Shown: piece by piece, positions 14,452-24,400 of the stretch | How the letters are laid out: the number at the start of each line of letters is the position of its first letter | Position numbering within the stretch: position 1 is the stretch's first letter | NCBI RefSeq assembly: GCF_004345565.1 | Contig: NZ_SLWA01000007.1 | Span: 186,001 to 250,000 of the forward strand | DNA length: 64,000 nucleotides | Source of the DNA: Flavobacterium circumlabens | GTDB lineage: Bacteria > Bacteroidota > Bacteroidia > Flavobacteriales > Flavobacteriaceae | Direction of reading: 5' to 3' | The notes under the pieces: generated by a model | Told to the model about the DNA's origin: nothing | Databases searched by the model: none | Seen by the model: the letters and a program-made list of their open reading frames with translations, nothing else | Position numbers and translations under genes: made by a program

Positions 14452-15036
14452 ATGAAAAATAATTCAGAAAGCGCTGCGAAGTCCCTAAAACGGGAAGAAA
14501 TGGTAAAGTTTGCTTTTGATACTTTTTACAAAAACGGCTTCCATGCGACTGGTGTGGACACTGTTATGGAAGGTACAGGTATCTCTAAACGAACTTTATA
14601 CAAACATTTTGGCTCAAAAGAAGGCCTGATTCTCGCCACCATCGATTATTATCGAACCAACATGCTCGAAATTATTTTAGGATATATCAATAGTAATCCG
14701 AACGCTCAGCCTGTGGATAAAATGCTGCGTATTTTTGATTTTTTAATCGAAAAGGCAGAAGAAGGACACTACAATGGCTGTTTTGTTATGAATGCCAAAA
14801 CGGAATATACCAACAAGGGCACTGAAATTGAGGCCAGCTGTGATCAGTATACGGCAGGAATCCAGCAGCTCATTGAAGCCACTCTGAAAGAAGGGAATAT
14901 ACTGGACTATAACGAACTGGCCGTTCAGATTATGATGCTTTTTGAAGGCGCTATTATCCGTAGTAAAGTGACACGAAGTGCCAATACGATGCGACTGGCT
15001 AAAAATGCCGCCAGAATGCTTTGTGAATACAAATAA
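14452..15036 (+). CDS. TetR/AcrR-family transcriptional repressor
   Basis: A 194-residue regulator. The N-terminal helix-turn-helix reads FDTFYKNGFHATGVDTVM (residues about 23-40) followed by GISKRTLYKHFGSKEGL, the TetR signature. The C-terminal domain (about 80-190) is helical and binds an unknown ligand; two Cys in it (NGCF and ASCDQY) could sense electrophiles. It is divergent from the SDR at 13527 and its promoter is covered by the second palindrome at 14407-14428, so it should repress itself and the SDR. Confidence 0.9.
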   Translation: MKNNSESAAKSLKREEMVKFAFDTFYKNGFHATGVDTVMEGTGISKRTLYKHFGSKEGLILATIDYYRTNMLEIILGYINSNPNAQPVDKMLRIFDFLIEKAEEGHYNGCFVMNAKTEYTNKGTEIEASCDQYTAGIQQLIEATLKEGNILDYNELAVQIMMLFEGAIIRSKVTRSANTMRLAKNAARMLCEYK

Positions 15037-15063
15037 AAAAACTCCGACAAATTGCCGGAGTCT
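15031..15063 (-). terminator. Terminator of the secreted hydrolase gene
   Basis: ACTCCG and CGGAGT (15041-15061) pair around an AT-rich loop. On the minus strand the stem is followed by TTTTTTTATTT. It serves the hydrolase gene ending at 15087 and overlaps the end of the TetR gene. Confidence 0.75.
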
Positions 15064-15086
15064 GATTAGCCTTTATATTAGAAGAA

Positions 15087-15884
15087 TTATTTTTTAGCCA
15101 CTTCTTTTGAAGCTGTATTAATCACTTCTGCCACTGCTTTTGGCTGAGAAATAAACACTACGTGACTTCCTTTTATTTCTGTTATTTTTGTTTTAGAACG
15201 TTTGTACATGGCACGCTCGATATCGGGATTGATACTTTTATCTTCTGTAGCCACAATTCCGTAAGCGGGTTTGTCTCTCCAGGCTGCTTTGGTAATCGGA
15301 GTTCCAAAACCTTTTGCATAAAAGGCACCTTGTGAGGCAAACATAAAATCAGAAAGGTCTTTCGGAAGATCTCCGGCAAATCCTGCGTGGAATTTTGCCT
15401 CATCGTAATACGCGATTCCTTTGTCGTCGGGAGCCAAAACACCATTTTCCGGAGCCGGAGGTGCCGTTTGCAGCCATTGTACAGAGTTTTCCCCATTATC
15501 AGGCTGGAAGGCTGCCACATACACTAAAGCCACAACTTTTGGATGATTTCCGGCTTCTGTGATTACAGTTCCACCCCATGAATGTCCCACTAAAATGGTT
15601 GGTCCGTCCTGTTTGTCAAGGGCTAAGTTGGTGACTCTTACATCGTCTTCAAGGGAAGAAAGCGGGTTTTGAACGATCGTTACATGATACCCTTTTTTAG
15701 ATAAAATATCATATAATCCTCTCCAGCCTGAACCATCCGCGAAAGCACCATGAACTAAAACTACATTTTTGACAGCTGGTGCATTTTGTGCAGTGGCAAT
15801 AGTAGTCGAAAAGAAGAAAGAGAAAAATAATACGGCGAACATGAAATACGAATTCAATTGTTCTTTTATAGTGATTGTTTTCAT
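15087..15884 (-). CDS. Secreted alpha/beta hydrolase (Ser nucleophile)
   Basis: A 265-residue exported hydrolase. A long signal segment (hydrophobic part about 14-30, ending ATAQ) precedes VVLVHGAFADGSGW, the oxyanion HG motif. GHSWGG (about 98-103) holds the Ser nucleophile, and KGSHVVFISQP gives the catalytic His near 245. The family (EstC/salicylate-esterase-like alpha/beta hydrolases) acts on small esters; the substrate is unknown. It is the third exported alpha/beta hydrolase in this block, but differs from the other two in having Ser, not Asp. It is on the same strand as osmC, separated by a heptamer repeat. Confidence 0.85.
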   Translation of the reverse strand: MKTITIKEQLNSYFMFAVLFFSFFFSTTIATAQNAPAVKNVVLVHGAFADGSGWRGLYDILSKKGYHVTIVQNPLSSLEDDVRVTNLALDKQDGPTILVGHSWGGTVITEAGNHPKVVALVYVAAFQPDNGENSVQWLQTAPPAPENGVLAPDDKGIAYYDEAKFHAGFAGDLPKDLSDFMFASQGAFYAKGFGTPITKAAWRDKPAYGIVATEDKSINPDIERAMYKRSKTKITEIKGSHVVFISQPKAVAEVINTASKEVAKK

Positions 15885-15902
15885 AAGGTTTGAATTTAAT
15901 TT

Positions 15903-15944
15903 ATAATTGATAGTTGATAATTGATAGTTGATAATTGATAATTA
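15903..15944. repeat. Heptanucleotide tandem array (ATARTTG)n
   Basis: Six 7-bp units alternating ATAATTG and ATAGTTG, the last reading ATAATTA. The array abuts, and its last unit includes, the stop codon of osmC (minus strand, 15942-15944). Its position mirrors the AGAGTTA array that starts right after the hydrolase stop at 4215. Confidence 0.9.
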
Positions 15945-16361
15945 AGCTGTTAATACGACTGATAATGTGATTTCTGTGTTCAGTAATTTAGAAATTGGAC
16001 AGATGGCTTTTGCTTTCTGAGCCAGTTCCTGAAGCTGTTCTTCAGCGATTCCGGGAACTTTTCCTTCCAGTTCCAATTGAATTAAGGTAATGGTACCGTC
16101 TTCTAAAGTTACTTTTGCTTTTGTATTTAAATCTTCCGGTACAAAACCTGCTTCAGACAATAAAAAGCTTAACTGCATCGTAAAACATCCTGAATGTGCC
16201 GCAGCGATTAGTTCTTCCGGATTGGTTCCAACGCCTTCTGCAAAACGGGTTTTAAAAGATAATTGTGCATTGTTTAATGTGGTGCTTTGTGTACTGATGG
16301 TTCCGTTTCCTTCCATTCCTGTACCTTTCCAATTTGCGTTTGCTGTTCTTGTAAATTTCAT
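15942..16361 (-). CDS. osmC: OsmC-family peroxidase
   Basis: A 139-residue OsmC-type thiol peroxidase, a relative of but distinct from the Ohr at 4384. Cys59 (AAHSGCFTM) and Cys121 (AICPISK) are the redox pair. The start MKFTRTANANWKGTGMEGNG is typical of OsmC. It reduces organic hydroperoxides. The gene is divergent from oxyR; its promoter is TTG (16460-16458), 20 bp, TAAATTTG (16437-16430), which overlaps likely OxyR-binding DNA. OxyR control is therefore expected. Confidence 0.9.
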   Translation of the reverse strand: MKFTRTANANWKGTGMEGNGTISTQSTTLNNAQLSFKTRFAEGVGTNPEELIAAAHSGCFTMQLSFLLSEAGFVPEDLNTKAKVTLEDGTITLIQLELEGKVPGIAEEQLQELAQKAKAICPISKLLNTEITLSVVLTA

Positions 16362-16429
16362 GATCTTAATTTTTTATTTGTTGTTTTAAATTTTTATGTT
16401 TTCCAAATCGTTGTTCTGATTTGATGGGA

Positions 16430-16486
16430 CAAATTTAGGACGGGTATGTTTATAAATCAAATTAATAATTTTGTACCTTTATAAAT
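16430..16486. promoter_or_regulatory. Divergent osmC/oxyR promoter region
   Basis: The minus-strand osmC promoter is TTG (16460-16458)-N20-TAAATTTG (16437-16430). TTTATAAAT occurs twice (16449-16457 and 16478-16486), each copy followed by a similar AAA-rich stretch, and one copy falls inside the osmC promoter spacer. On the plus strand TACCTTTA (16475-16482) is a near -7 box for oxyR. AT-rich paired elements over a divergent promoter are typical of LysR/OxyR sites; the exact operator is not proven. Confidence 0.5.
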
Positions 16487-16499
16487 TAAAATTATAATC

Positions 16500-17468
16500 A
16501 TGACCATTCAACAATTAAAATATATCGTCGCTCTCGATGAAGAACGCCATTTTGCTAAGGCTGCCGAGGTTTGTATGGTTTCCCAGCCCGGTTTGACGAT
16601 TCAGTTAAAAAATCTGGAAGAAGAAATCGGAATTAAAATTTTTGACCGGACAAAGGTTCCTTTAACGCCAACGGTACTCGGAAAAGAAATTATCAACAGA
16701 GCCAGAAAGATTTTGCGTGAGACGAATGAAATCCGTGATTTTGTGGTGAATGAAAAAAATACACTGGAAGGGGAGTTGAAAATTGGTGTAATTTCGACTT
16801 TATCTCCGTACTTGATTCCGCTTTTTATTAAAGTAATGAAAGAGATTACGCCAAAGGTTCATTTTATCATTAAAGAAGCCAACACCGGACAATTAATGCA
16901 CGACGTGGAAACCGGGGCAATTGATGTTGCGATTATGGCTACGCCAACCGGAAATAAAAACCTTATTGAGCATCCGGTTTTTCAGGAACCTTTTGTGGCC
17001 TACCTGAATAAGGAACATCCGATGGCAAAGGAAAATTTTTATGAAATTCAGCCCGGAGATAAACCCATGTTATTGCTGCTTCAGAATGAATATTGTTATA
17101 ATGCGCAATTGCTGGATATTTGCGGACTGAAAGCGCCGGGGCCTATAAAAGACCAGTTTAGTTACGATATCAGTTCTATCGAAACTTTAAAAAACCTCGT
17201 TCGTGCCGAATTGGGATTTGCGATTATTCCGGAGCTTTCTACCTTGAATGAAAAAGAAAAAGAACTTTTTAAACCTTTTAAAGATCCAAAACCAGTGCGT
17301 GAAATCAGTTTTGTGGTTTCAGATACTTTTTCGAAAAAATTATTACTGGAAAAAATGAATGAAGCGATCTGGAGCTGTCTTCCGGATGCTATAAAAACCA
17401 ATGTCAGTTACCGAAAAATCAGATGGAACGATTCTCCCTATTTTGTGGATGCGATCAGTAAGGTGTAA
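16500..17468 (+). CDS. oxyR: OxyR-type LysR regulator
   Basis: A 322-residue LysR-family regulator. The winged HTH is at the start (MTIQQLKYIVALDEERHFAKA with FAKAAEVCMVSQPGL), followed by a substrate-binding-like domain from about residue 90. Two cysteines fall at positions 199 (NEYCYN) and 208 (LDICGL), the same spacing and numbering as the peroxide-sensing pair of E. coli OxyR. It should therefore be a true thiol peroxide sensor. Divergent from osmC, which is a probable direct target. A terminator follows at 17508. Confidence 0.92.
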   Translation: MTIQQLKYIVALDEERHFAKAAEVCMVSQPGLTIQLKNLEEEIGIKIFDRTKVPLTPTVLGKEIINRARKILRETNEIRDFVVNEKNTLEGELKIGVISTLSPYLIPLFIKVMKEITPKVHFIIKEANTGQLMHDVETGAIDVAIMATPTGNKNLIEHPVFQEPFVAYLNKEHPMAKENFYEIQPGDKPMLLLLQNEYCYNAQLLDICGLKAPGPIKDQFSYDISSIETLKNLVRAELGFAIIPELSTLNEKEKELFKPFKDPKPVREISFVVSDTFSKKLLLEKMNEAIWSCLPDAIKTNVSYRKIRWNDSPYFVDAISKV

Positions 17469-17507
17469 TGAAAATAATACTTAGGTGCTATTTTAAAATA
17501 TGGCCCA

Positions 17508-17545
17508 TAAAAAAAGGCATACGGTTAAGTATGCCTTTGTTTTTA
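17508..17545. terminator. Bidirectional terminator between oxyR and the barrel gene
   Basis: AAAGGCATAC (17513-17522) pairs with GTATGCCTTT (17529-17538). It is flanked by TTGTTTTT on the plus side and by a poly-A run that gives T on the minus side. The flanking genes converge, so it can serve both. Confidence 0.85.
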
Positions 17546-17559
17546 CTATAATTAGGTAT

Positions 17560-18414
17560 TTAATGCATTGCAAATCGTAATCGGATTCCGTAAGAAACCA
17601 ATCTCACCTGATTTACGTCTTGGGAATTCAGTACCGTGTTGTGTCCTAACTGAACCGGTAAGGCAGCATTATACTCGACCAGATTTTTATTATCTTCTTT
17701 GTCGTAAATATTGTTTAGTCCATAATCAATGTAAGCACCAATGTAGACGGAACTTTTGTCACCAAATTTTTGTTTTACACCTGTTTCAAAAGTAGCGGAA
17801 TAGGAAATTTCGGTATTAAGATCTTCTTTGCCGACTTTGATATTATTTGTACTTGCAAAACCTGCAAAAGCCGGAGCAAACAATTCTACGTTGTACTGTG
17901 GATAGTAACCGCTGGTAGTCAGATTGTCTATCGTTGATTCATAAGAACCATTTATGGCAAAACCCACTTTGGCACCTGCGGCAAGATACAACTGAGTGGT
18001 TCCCGGAGTTTCAAACTGAATATTAATAGGGATATTGATGTAGCCTAATTTCTGGTTTTCCCTTAAATTTGTAGCCCTGTATCTGAATTGAAAGGAGTCA
18101 TTTTCAGCATCAACAGTGTTGTATTGCCCTGCGATAGACTGAAATTTGGCATCCGATTGATAAGACTGGTACTCGGCACCAATTCCAATACTTAGTCCTT
18201 CATTTAAATAATACGAATAACGAAGTCCTGCACTAAATCCGTTTCCTTCAACTAAGTCAACGCCTGGTGAATCAAATTTAATAAAGGATGACGGGCCGGC
18301 AACAGCAATGGAAATTTCATACTTTTTATCCTGACCGTAACTACTTAAGCAAGTGCCTAAAAGCGCAGTGACCATTGATAAAGAGGCTATATGGTTTGTG
18401 ATATATTTTTTCAT
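17560..18414 (-). CDS. Outer-membrane beta-barrel protein, partner of the giant adhesin
   Basis: A 284-residue exported protein with a signal peptide (about 1-27, ending SSYGQ). Alternating hydrophobic strands such as LSIGIGAEYQSY, YINIPINIQFE and LRFAMH at the C-terminus predict a porin-like barrel of roughly 10-12 strands. It does not show the PorP/SprF signature (a MYNPLLINPAYAG-type start). It follows the giant adhesin gene by 54 bp on the same strand with a hairpin between. This is the position of sprF after sprB in F. johnsoniae, so a role in surface display of the adhesin is possible but unproven. Confidence 0.78.
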   Translation of the reverse strand: MKKYITNHIASLSMVTALLGTCLSSYGQDKKYEISIAVAGPSSFIKFDSPGVDLVEGNGFSAGLRYSYYLNEGLSIGIGAEYQSYQSDAKFQSIAGQYNTVDAENDSFQFRYRATNLRENQKLGYINIPINIQFETPGTTQLYLAAGAKVGFAINGSYESTIDNLTTSGYYPQYNVELFAPAFAGFASTNNIKVGKEDLNTEISYSATFETGVKQKFGDKSSVYIGAYIDYGLNNIYDKEDNKNLVEYNAALPVQLGHNTVLNSQDVNQVRLVSYGIRLRFAMH

Positions 18415-18429
18415 ATTGAAATTATATTA

Positions 18430-18460
18430 TGCCAGTGCGGTTTAAAAAACAGCACTGGCA
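18430..18460 (-). terminator. Hairpin between adhesin and barrel genes
   Basis: TGCCAGTGC (18430-18438) pairs perfectly with GCACTGGCA (18452-18460). On the minus strand it is followed by TAATATAATTTC, not a strong T-run. It may be a leaky terminator that lets only some transcripts continue from the adhesin into the barrel gene. Confidence 0.55.
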
Positions 18461-18468
18461 GATTTTAT

Positions 18469-21400
18469 TTATTTTACAAGTACTTTTAGTGTTTTCCTGA
18501 AGCTTGCAGTTTCAATCACAACAACAAACATGTTACCATCTGAGTTTTCCGGTAGTTGCACTTCGGTTTTTACTGTTGATGATTTCAATGTTTTTACCAA
18601 TTGGCCTGAAACAGAGTATAAGCTGATTTGCATATCTTTTATTTCGTCTTCAGGGAAATCTGCTTCAACAGTAACCACTTTTCCTTTTTCAATTGGATTA
18701 GGGTAAAGTTTTGCCTGAAATGAATTTTGTAATACAATTTTGTCTGAACAGGTTTGCAGTACTTTTCCATCTTTAGTCGTCACTTTTACTTTATAATCCG
18801 CAGTTGGGTCTAAGGTGTTGTTTTGACTGTTACCGGCTGAATAATATTGACCGGTTCCTATCAGTACACCATTTTTGTACCATTCGTAGGCAACAAACTC
18901 GTAACCACCATTGGTTAAAGGATTGTTATTGACTAAAAGGGTATTGTTGAATTTCATTTTGACAATGTCATAGAAACCAAAAGGTTTTTCGATTACCAGC
19001 ATGTAATTTTTAACCACACTTCCGTCTTCTGATGTTACTGTAATTGGCTGATTGTAAATTCCGGCTTTAGGCATCGGAATGGTAAAATTAGCACTTGGCG
19101 TAATCGTTGCATTGGCATCGTTTACAATAGCTACAGTAAGATTTTGTTCACCACACTCTAATAAATAATTTATTACTAGTGGTGGATTGTTGTACACCAC
19201 GCCGCCAATAGTGATTTGTGTGATATCAGCATTGCTGTTCAGAATGGTCAACGTTTGTGCAACACCCACTGCCGGCAGATAATTAGCGTCACCAGCCTGG
19301 TTTGCCGTAATAATTCCCTGACCCGTTCTCAGCATGGTTACTAAACCTGCAGGAGTAACAGTCGCCGGTGGCAACGCAGAAGTATAGGTGAAAGAATACG
19401 TTACCGGTAAACCTGAACTTGCAGTAGCGCCCAGATTGAAAGTGTTATTCGCTCCCAGTGTTTTAACAGGTATAGGAGCAAAAGTGATGGTTTGTGCAGC
19501 TTTGTTGATCGTTAGTTCTGCTGTTAAGGTAACAGGAGAACAATTTACCATTCCCGGTGCCGGAGATACCACAGCAGTGATCGTGTAAACACCTGCATCA
19601 ATTGCGCTGTTTGCATTTCCTGTTGCCGGTGTCATTGAATACGATACCGTAGCTCCAATCGGAAGACCTGCAACGGCAAGCGTTTGAAGACTTCCGTTAT
19701 AAGTAACCGCTGTATCTGTAAAAGTAACCTGATCTAAAGGTGAAGCAGTTACCGTAACGGTTTGATTTTGTGTTGCAATATTTCCGTGACCATCATCATA
19801 ACTCCAGATAATCACATAAGTACCGGCTGAAGTATAATTTAAAGGTGAGGATGTCGTCGCGGTGATCGTGCCTGCACAATTATCAGTTGCTGTCGGAACA
19901 GCTATTTCGGCTGCTAAAACAGCACAAGAATTAGTAATCGCCGGAAGATTTGCTACGTTAGGTACCGGAGCAGTGGTGTCTGGATTAGTTGAGATCACTA
20001 TTATGTTTGTCGCAGTACATCCGTTTCCATCCGTAACGGTTACGGTATACGTTCCCGCAGCCAATCCTGAAGCCGTAGCTGCAGTTCCGCCTGAAGGTGA
20101 CCATGCATAGGTATATGGAGTGGCTCCACCTGCCGGAATAACAGTTGCCGAAGCGTCCGCTCCTCCAACACAACTAACATTAGTTTGTGTAAATGTAGCT
20201 GTAAGTGGCTGAGGTTCTGTGATGGTAAAACTTTGAGTAGCCGTACATCCAACAGCATCCGTTACTGTTATGGTATACGTTCCTGCGACAAGACCTGTTG
20301 CCGTAGCAGCGGTTCCTCCGTAAGGGGCCCATGAATACGTATATCCACCAGTTCCTCTGGACGCAAGCACTGAAGCTGATCCATTTGTGCCTCCGTTGCA
20401 GCTCACATTAGTTTGTATTAAAGGAGTAGCAAGAAGAGCCTGAGGCTGTGTAATCGTAAAGCTTTGTATTGCAGTACATCCGTTTGCATCTGTTACGGTT
20501 ACGGTATACGTTCCCTCACTTAATCCTGTTGCAGTAGCAGCAGTTCCGCCAGATGGTGACCATGCGTACGTATAAGTACCAGTTCCGCCGGCTGCGATCA
20601 CTGTCGCAGAACCATTTGATCCTGAATTACAAGTCACATTGGTTTGTCCACCGTCTGCTGCTGTTAGCACATTTGGCTCTGTAATAGTAAAAGTTTGTGT
20701 TGCAGTACATCCGTTGGCATCCGTAACAGTCGCTGTATAAGTTCCTGCACTTAGTCCTGTTGCCGTGTCTGCAGTTCCGCCTGAAGGTGACCATGAATAG
20801 GTATATCCAGTAGTTCCACCCGCTGCGATTACCGTTGCAGATCCGTTAGCTCCTGAATTACAGGATACGTTAATCTGAGTTCCTGCAGAAGCAGTAAGAA
20901 CACTTGGTTCTGTAATCGTAAAACTTTGAGTTGCGGTACATCCGTTGGCATCCGTAACAATCACTGTATAAGTTCCTGCACTTAGTCCTGTTGCCGTGTC
21001 GGCAGTTCCGCCTGAAGGTGACCATGAATAGGTATATCCAGTAGTTCCACCCGCTGCGATTACCGTTGCAGATCCATTCGATCCTGAATTACAGGATACA
21101 TTGGTTTGAGCTCCCGCAGAAGCCGTAAGAACACCTGGTTCTGTAATGGTAAAACTTTGTGTAGCAGTACATCCGTTGGCATCCGTAACAGTTGCCGTGT
21201 AGGTTCCTGAAGATAACCCCGTAGCCGTGTCAGCCGTTCCACCGGCAGGTGCCCATGAATAGGTATATCCGCTAGTTCCGCCAGCTGCACTTACTGTAGC
21301 AGATCCATTCGATCCTGAATTACAGGATACATTGGTCTGCGCTACAGGTGAAGCGATTAAAACAGTTGGTTCTGTAATGGTAAAACTTTGCGTTGCAGTA

Positions 21401-24400
21401 CATCCGTTGGCATCTGTAACCGTTGCGGTGTACGTTCCGGCAGTTAAACCTGTTGCCGTAGCAGCAGTTCCTCCTGAAGGTGACCATGAATAGGTATATC
21501 CGGCAGTTCCACCAGTTGCACTTACCGTAGCAGAACCGTTAGTACCTCCATTGCAGGATGCATTGGTTTGTGCTACTGGCGAAGCCGTAAGAGCAGTTGC
21601 TGGTTCTGTAATGGTAAAAGTTTGTGTTGCAGTACATCCGTTAGCATCTGTAACGGTTGCTGTGTAGGTTCCTGCTGTTAAACCAGTTGCCGTGTCGGCA
21701 GTTTCACCTGAAGGTGACCATAAATAAGTATATCCAGCCGTTCCTCCTGTTGCACTTACTGTAGCAGATCCATTCGATCCTGAATTACAGGATACATTGG
21801 TCTGCGCTACAGGTGAAGCGATTAAAACAGTTGGTTCTGTAATGGTAAAACTTTGAGTAGCCGTACATCCGTTGGCATCTGTAACCGTTGCGGTGTACGT
21901 TCCTGCAGTTAATCCTGTTGCAGTATCGGCAGTTCCTCCTGATGGTGACCATGAATACGTATATCCACTAGTTCCACCAGTTGCGATTACCGTTGCAGAT
22001 CCGTTAGATCCTGAGTTACAGGATACATTGGTTTGTGCTCCGGCTGAAGCTATTAGGACAGTTGGTTCTGTAATGGTAAAACTTTGTGTAGCAGTACATC
22101 CGTTAGCATCCGTAACCGTTGCTGTGTACGTTCCTGCAGTTAATCCTGTTGCCGTATCGGCAGTTCCACCTGATGGTGACCAGGAATAGGTATATCCCGG
22201 AGTTCCGCCCGTTGCACTTACTGTAGCGGATCCGTTAGATCCTGAATTACAGGAAACATTGGTTTGTGCTACTGGCGAAGCTGTAAGAGCAGTAGCCGGT
22301 TCTGTGATGGTAAAGCTTTGTGTTGCAGTACATCCATTGGCATCCGTAATAGTTGCGGTATATGTTCCGGCAGTCAGTCCTGTTGCCGTGTCGGCAGTTC
22401 CACCTGAAGGTGACCATGAATAGGTATATCCGGGAGTTCCGCCTGTTGCACTTACTGTAGCCGAACCATTAGATCCTGAATTACAAGATACATTGGTTTG
22501 AGCTACCGGCAAAGCTGTAAGAGCAGTAGCAGGTTCTGTAATGGTAAAAGTTTGCGTTGCAGTACATCCGTTAGCATCTGTAACCGTTGCAGTATATGTT
22601 CCGGCAGTTAATCCCGAAGCTGTATCGGCAGTTCCACCTGAAGGTGACCATACATACGTGTAGGTACCAGTTCCTCCGGTTGCACTTACTGTCGCAGACC
22701 CATTGGATCCTGAATTACAAGATACATTGGTTTGAGCTGCTGCTGAAGCTACTAAAATAGTTGGTTCTGTAATGGTAAAACTTTGCGTTGCAGTACATCC
22801 GTTGGCATCGGTAACCGTTACGGTATACGTTCCTGCAGTTAAACCTGATGCCGTGTCGGCAGTTCCTCCTGAAGGTGCCCATGAATAGGTATATCCGGCA
22901 GTTCCGCCTGTTGTACTTACTGTCGCAGACCCGTTAGATCCTGAATTACAAGAAACATTGGTCTGGGCTGCGGCTGAAGCTATTAGGACAGTTGGTTCTG
23001 TAATGGTAAAAGTTTGTGTTGCCGTACATCCGTTAGCATCTGTAACGGTTGCGATGTATGTTCCTGCAGTTAATCCTGATGCTGTTGCAGCAGTTCCTCC
23101 TGAAGGTGACCAGGAATAGGTATATCCGGCAGTTCCGCCTGTTGCACTTACTGTCGCAGAACCGTTAGATCCTGAATTACAAGATACATTAGTCTGAGCT
23201 GCGGCTGAAGCCGTAAGAGCAGTAGCAGGTTCTGTAATAGTAAAACTTTGTGTTGCAGTACATCCGTTAGCATCTGTAATTGTTGCTATGTACGTTCCGG
23301 CAGTTAATCCCGTTGCCGTAGCAGCAGTTCCTCCTGAAGGTGACCATGAATAGGTATATCCGGGAGTTCCACCGGTTGCACTTACCGTAGCAGACCCTGT
23401 TGCTCCTGAATTACAAGCGATATTCGTTTGAGCTACAGGCACAGCTGTAAGGGCTGTTGCTGGTTCTGTGATCGTAAAAGTTTGTGTTGCAATACATGAG
23501 TTTGCATCGGTAACCGTTACGGTATACGTTCCTGCGGTTAATCCTGAAGCTGTAGCAGCAGTTCCTCCTGAAGGTGACCAGGAATAGGTATAGGTACCAG
23601 TTCCGCCTGTTGCACTTACCGTAGCAGATCCGTTCGATCCTGAATTACAGGACACATTGGTTTGAGCTGCGGGTGAAGCTACTAAAATAGTTGGTTCTGT
23701 AAGGGTAAAGCTTTGTGTTGCAGTACATCCGTTGGCATCTGTAACCGTTGCGGTATAGGTTCCTGCAGTCAGTCCTGAAGCTGTTGCAGCAGTTCCACCG
23801 GAAGGTGACCATGAATAAGTGTACCCTGCAGTTCCACCTGTTGCACTTACCGTAGCAGAACCATTTGATCCTGAATTACAGGATACATTGGTTTGAGCCG
23901 AGGCAGAAGCAACAAGAACAGTTGGTTCTGTAATCGTAAAACTTTGAGTTGCAGTACATCCGTTGGCATCTGTAACCGTTGCGGTGTAGGTACCTGCAGT
24001 TAGTCCTGAAGCTGTTGCAGCAGTTCCTCCTGAAGGTGACCAGGAATAGGTATATCCAATAGTTCCACCTGTTGCACTTACCGTAGCAGAACCATTTGAT
24101 CCTGAATTACAGGAAACATTGGTTTGAGCTGCGGGTGAAGCTACTAAAACAGTTGGTTCTGTAAGGGTAAAGGTTTGTGTTGTAGTACATCCGTTGGCAT
24201 CCGTGATGGTTACGGTATACGTTCCCGCAGTTAGTCCCGATGCCGTAGCAGCAGTTCCTCCGGCAGGTGCCCATGAATAGGTATAAGTTCCGGTTCCACC
24301 AGTTCCACTTACTGTAGCTGAACCGTTAGTACCTCCATTGCAGGATATATTGGTTTGTGCTGTTGGCGAAGCTGTAAGAGCTGTAGCCGGTTCTGTAATC

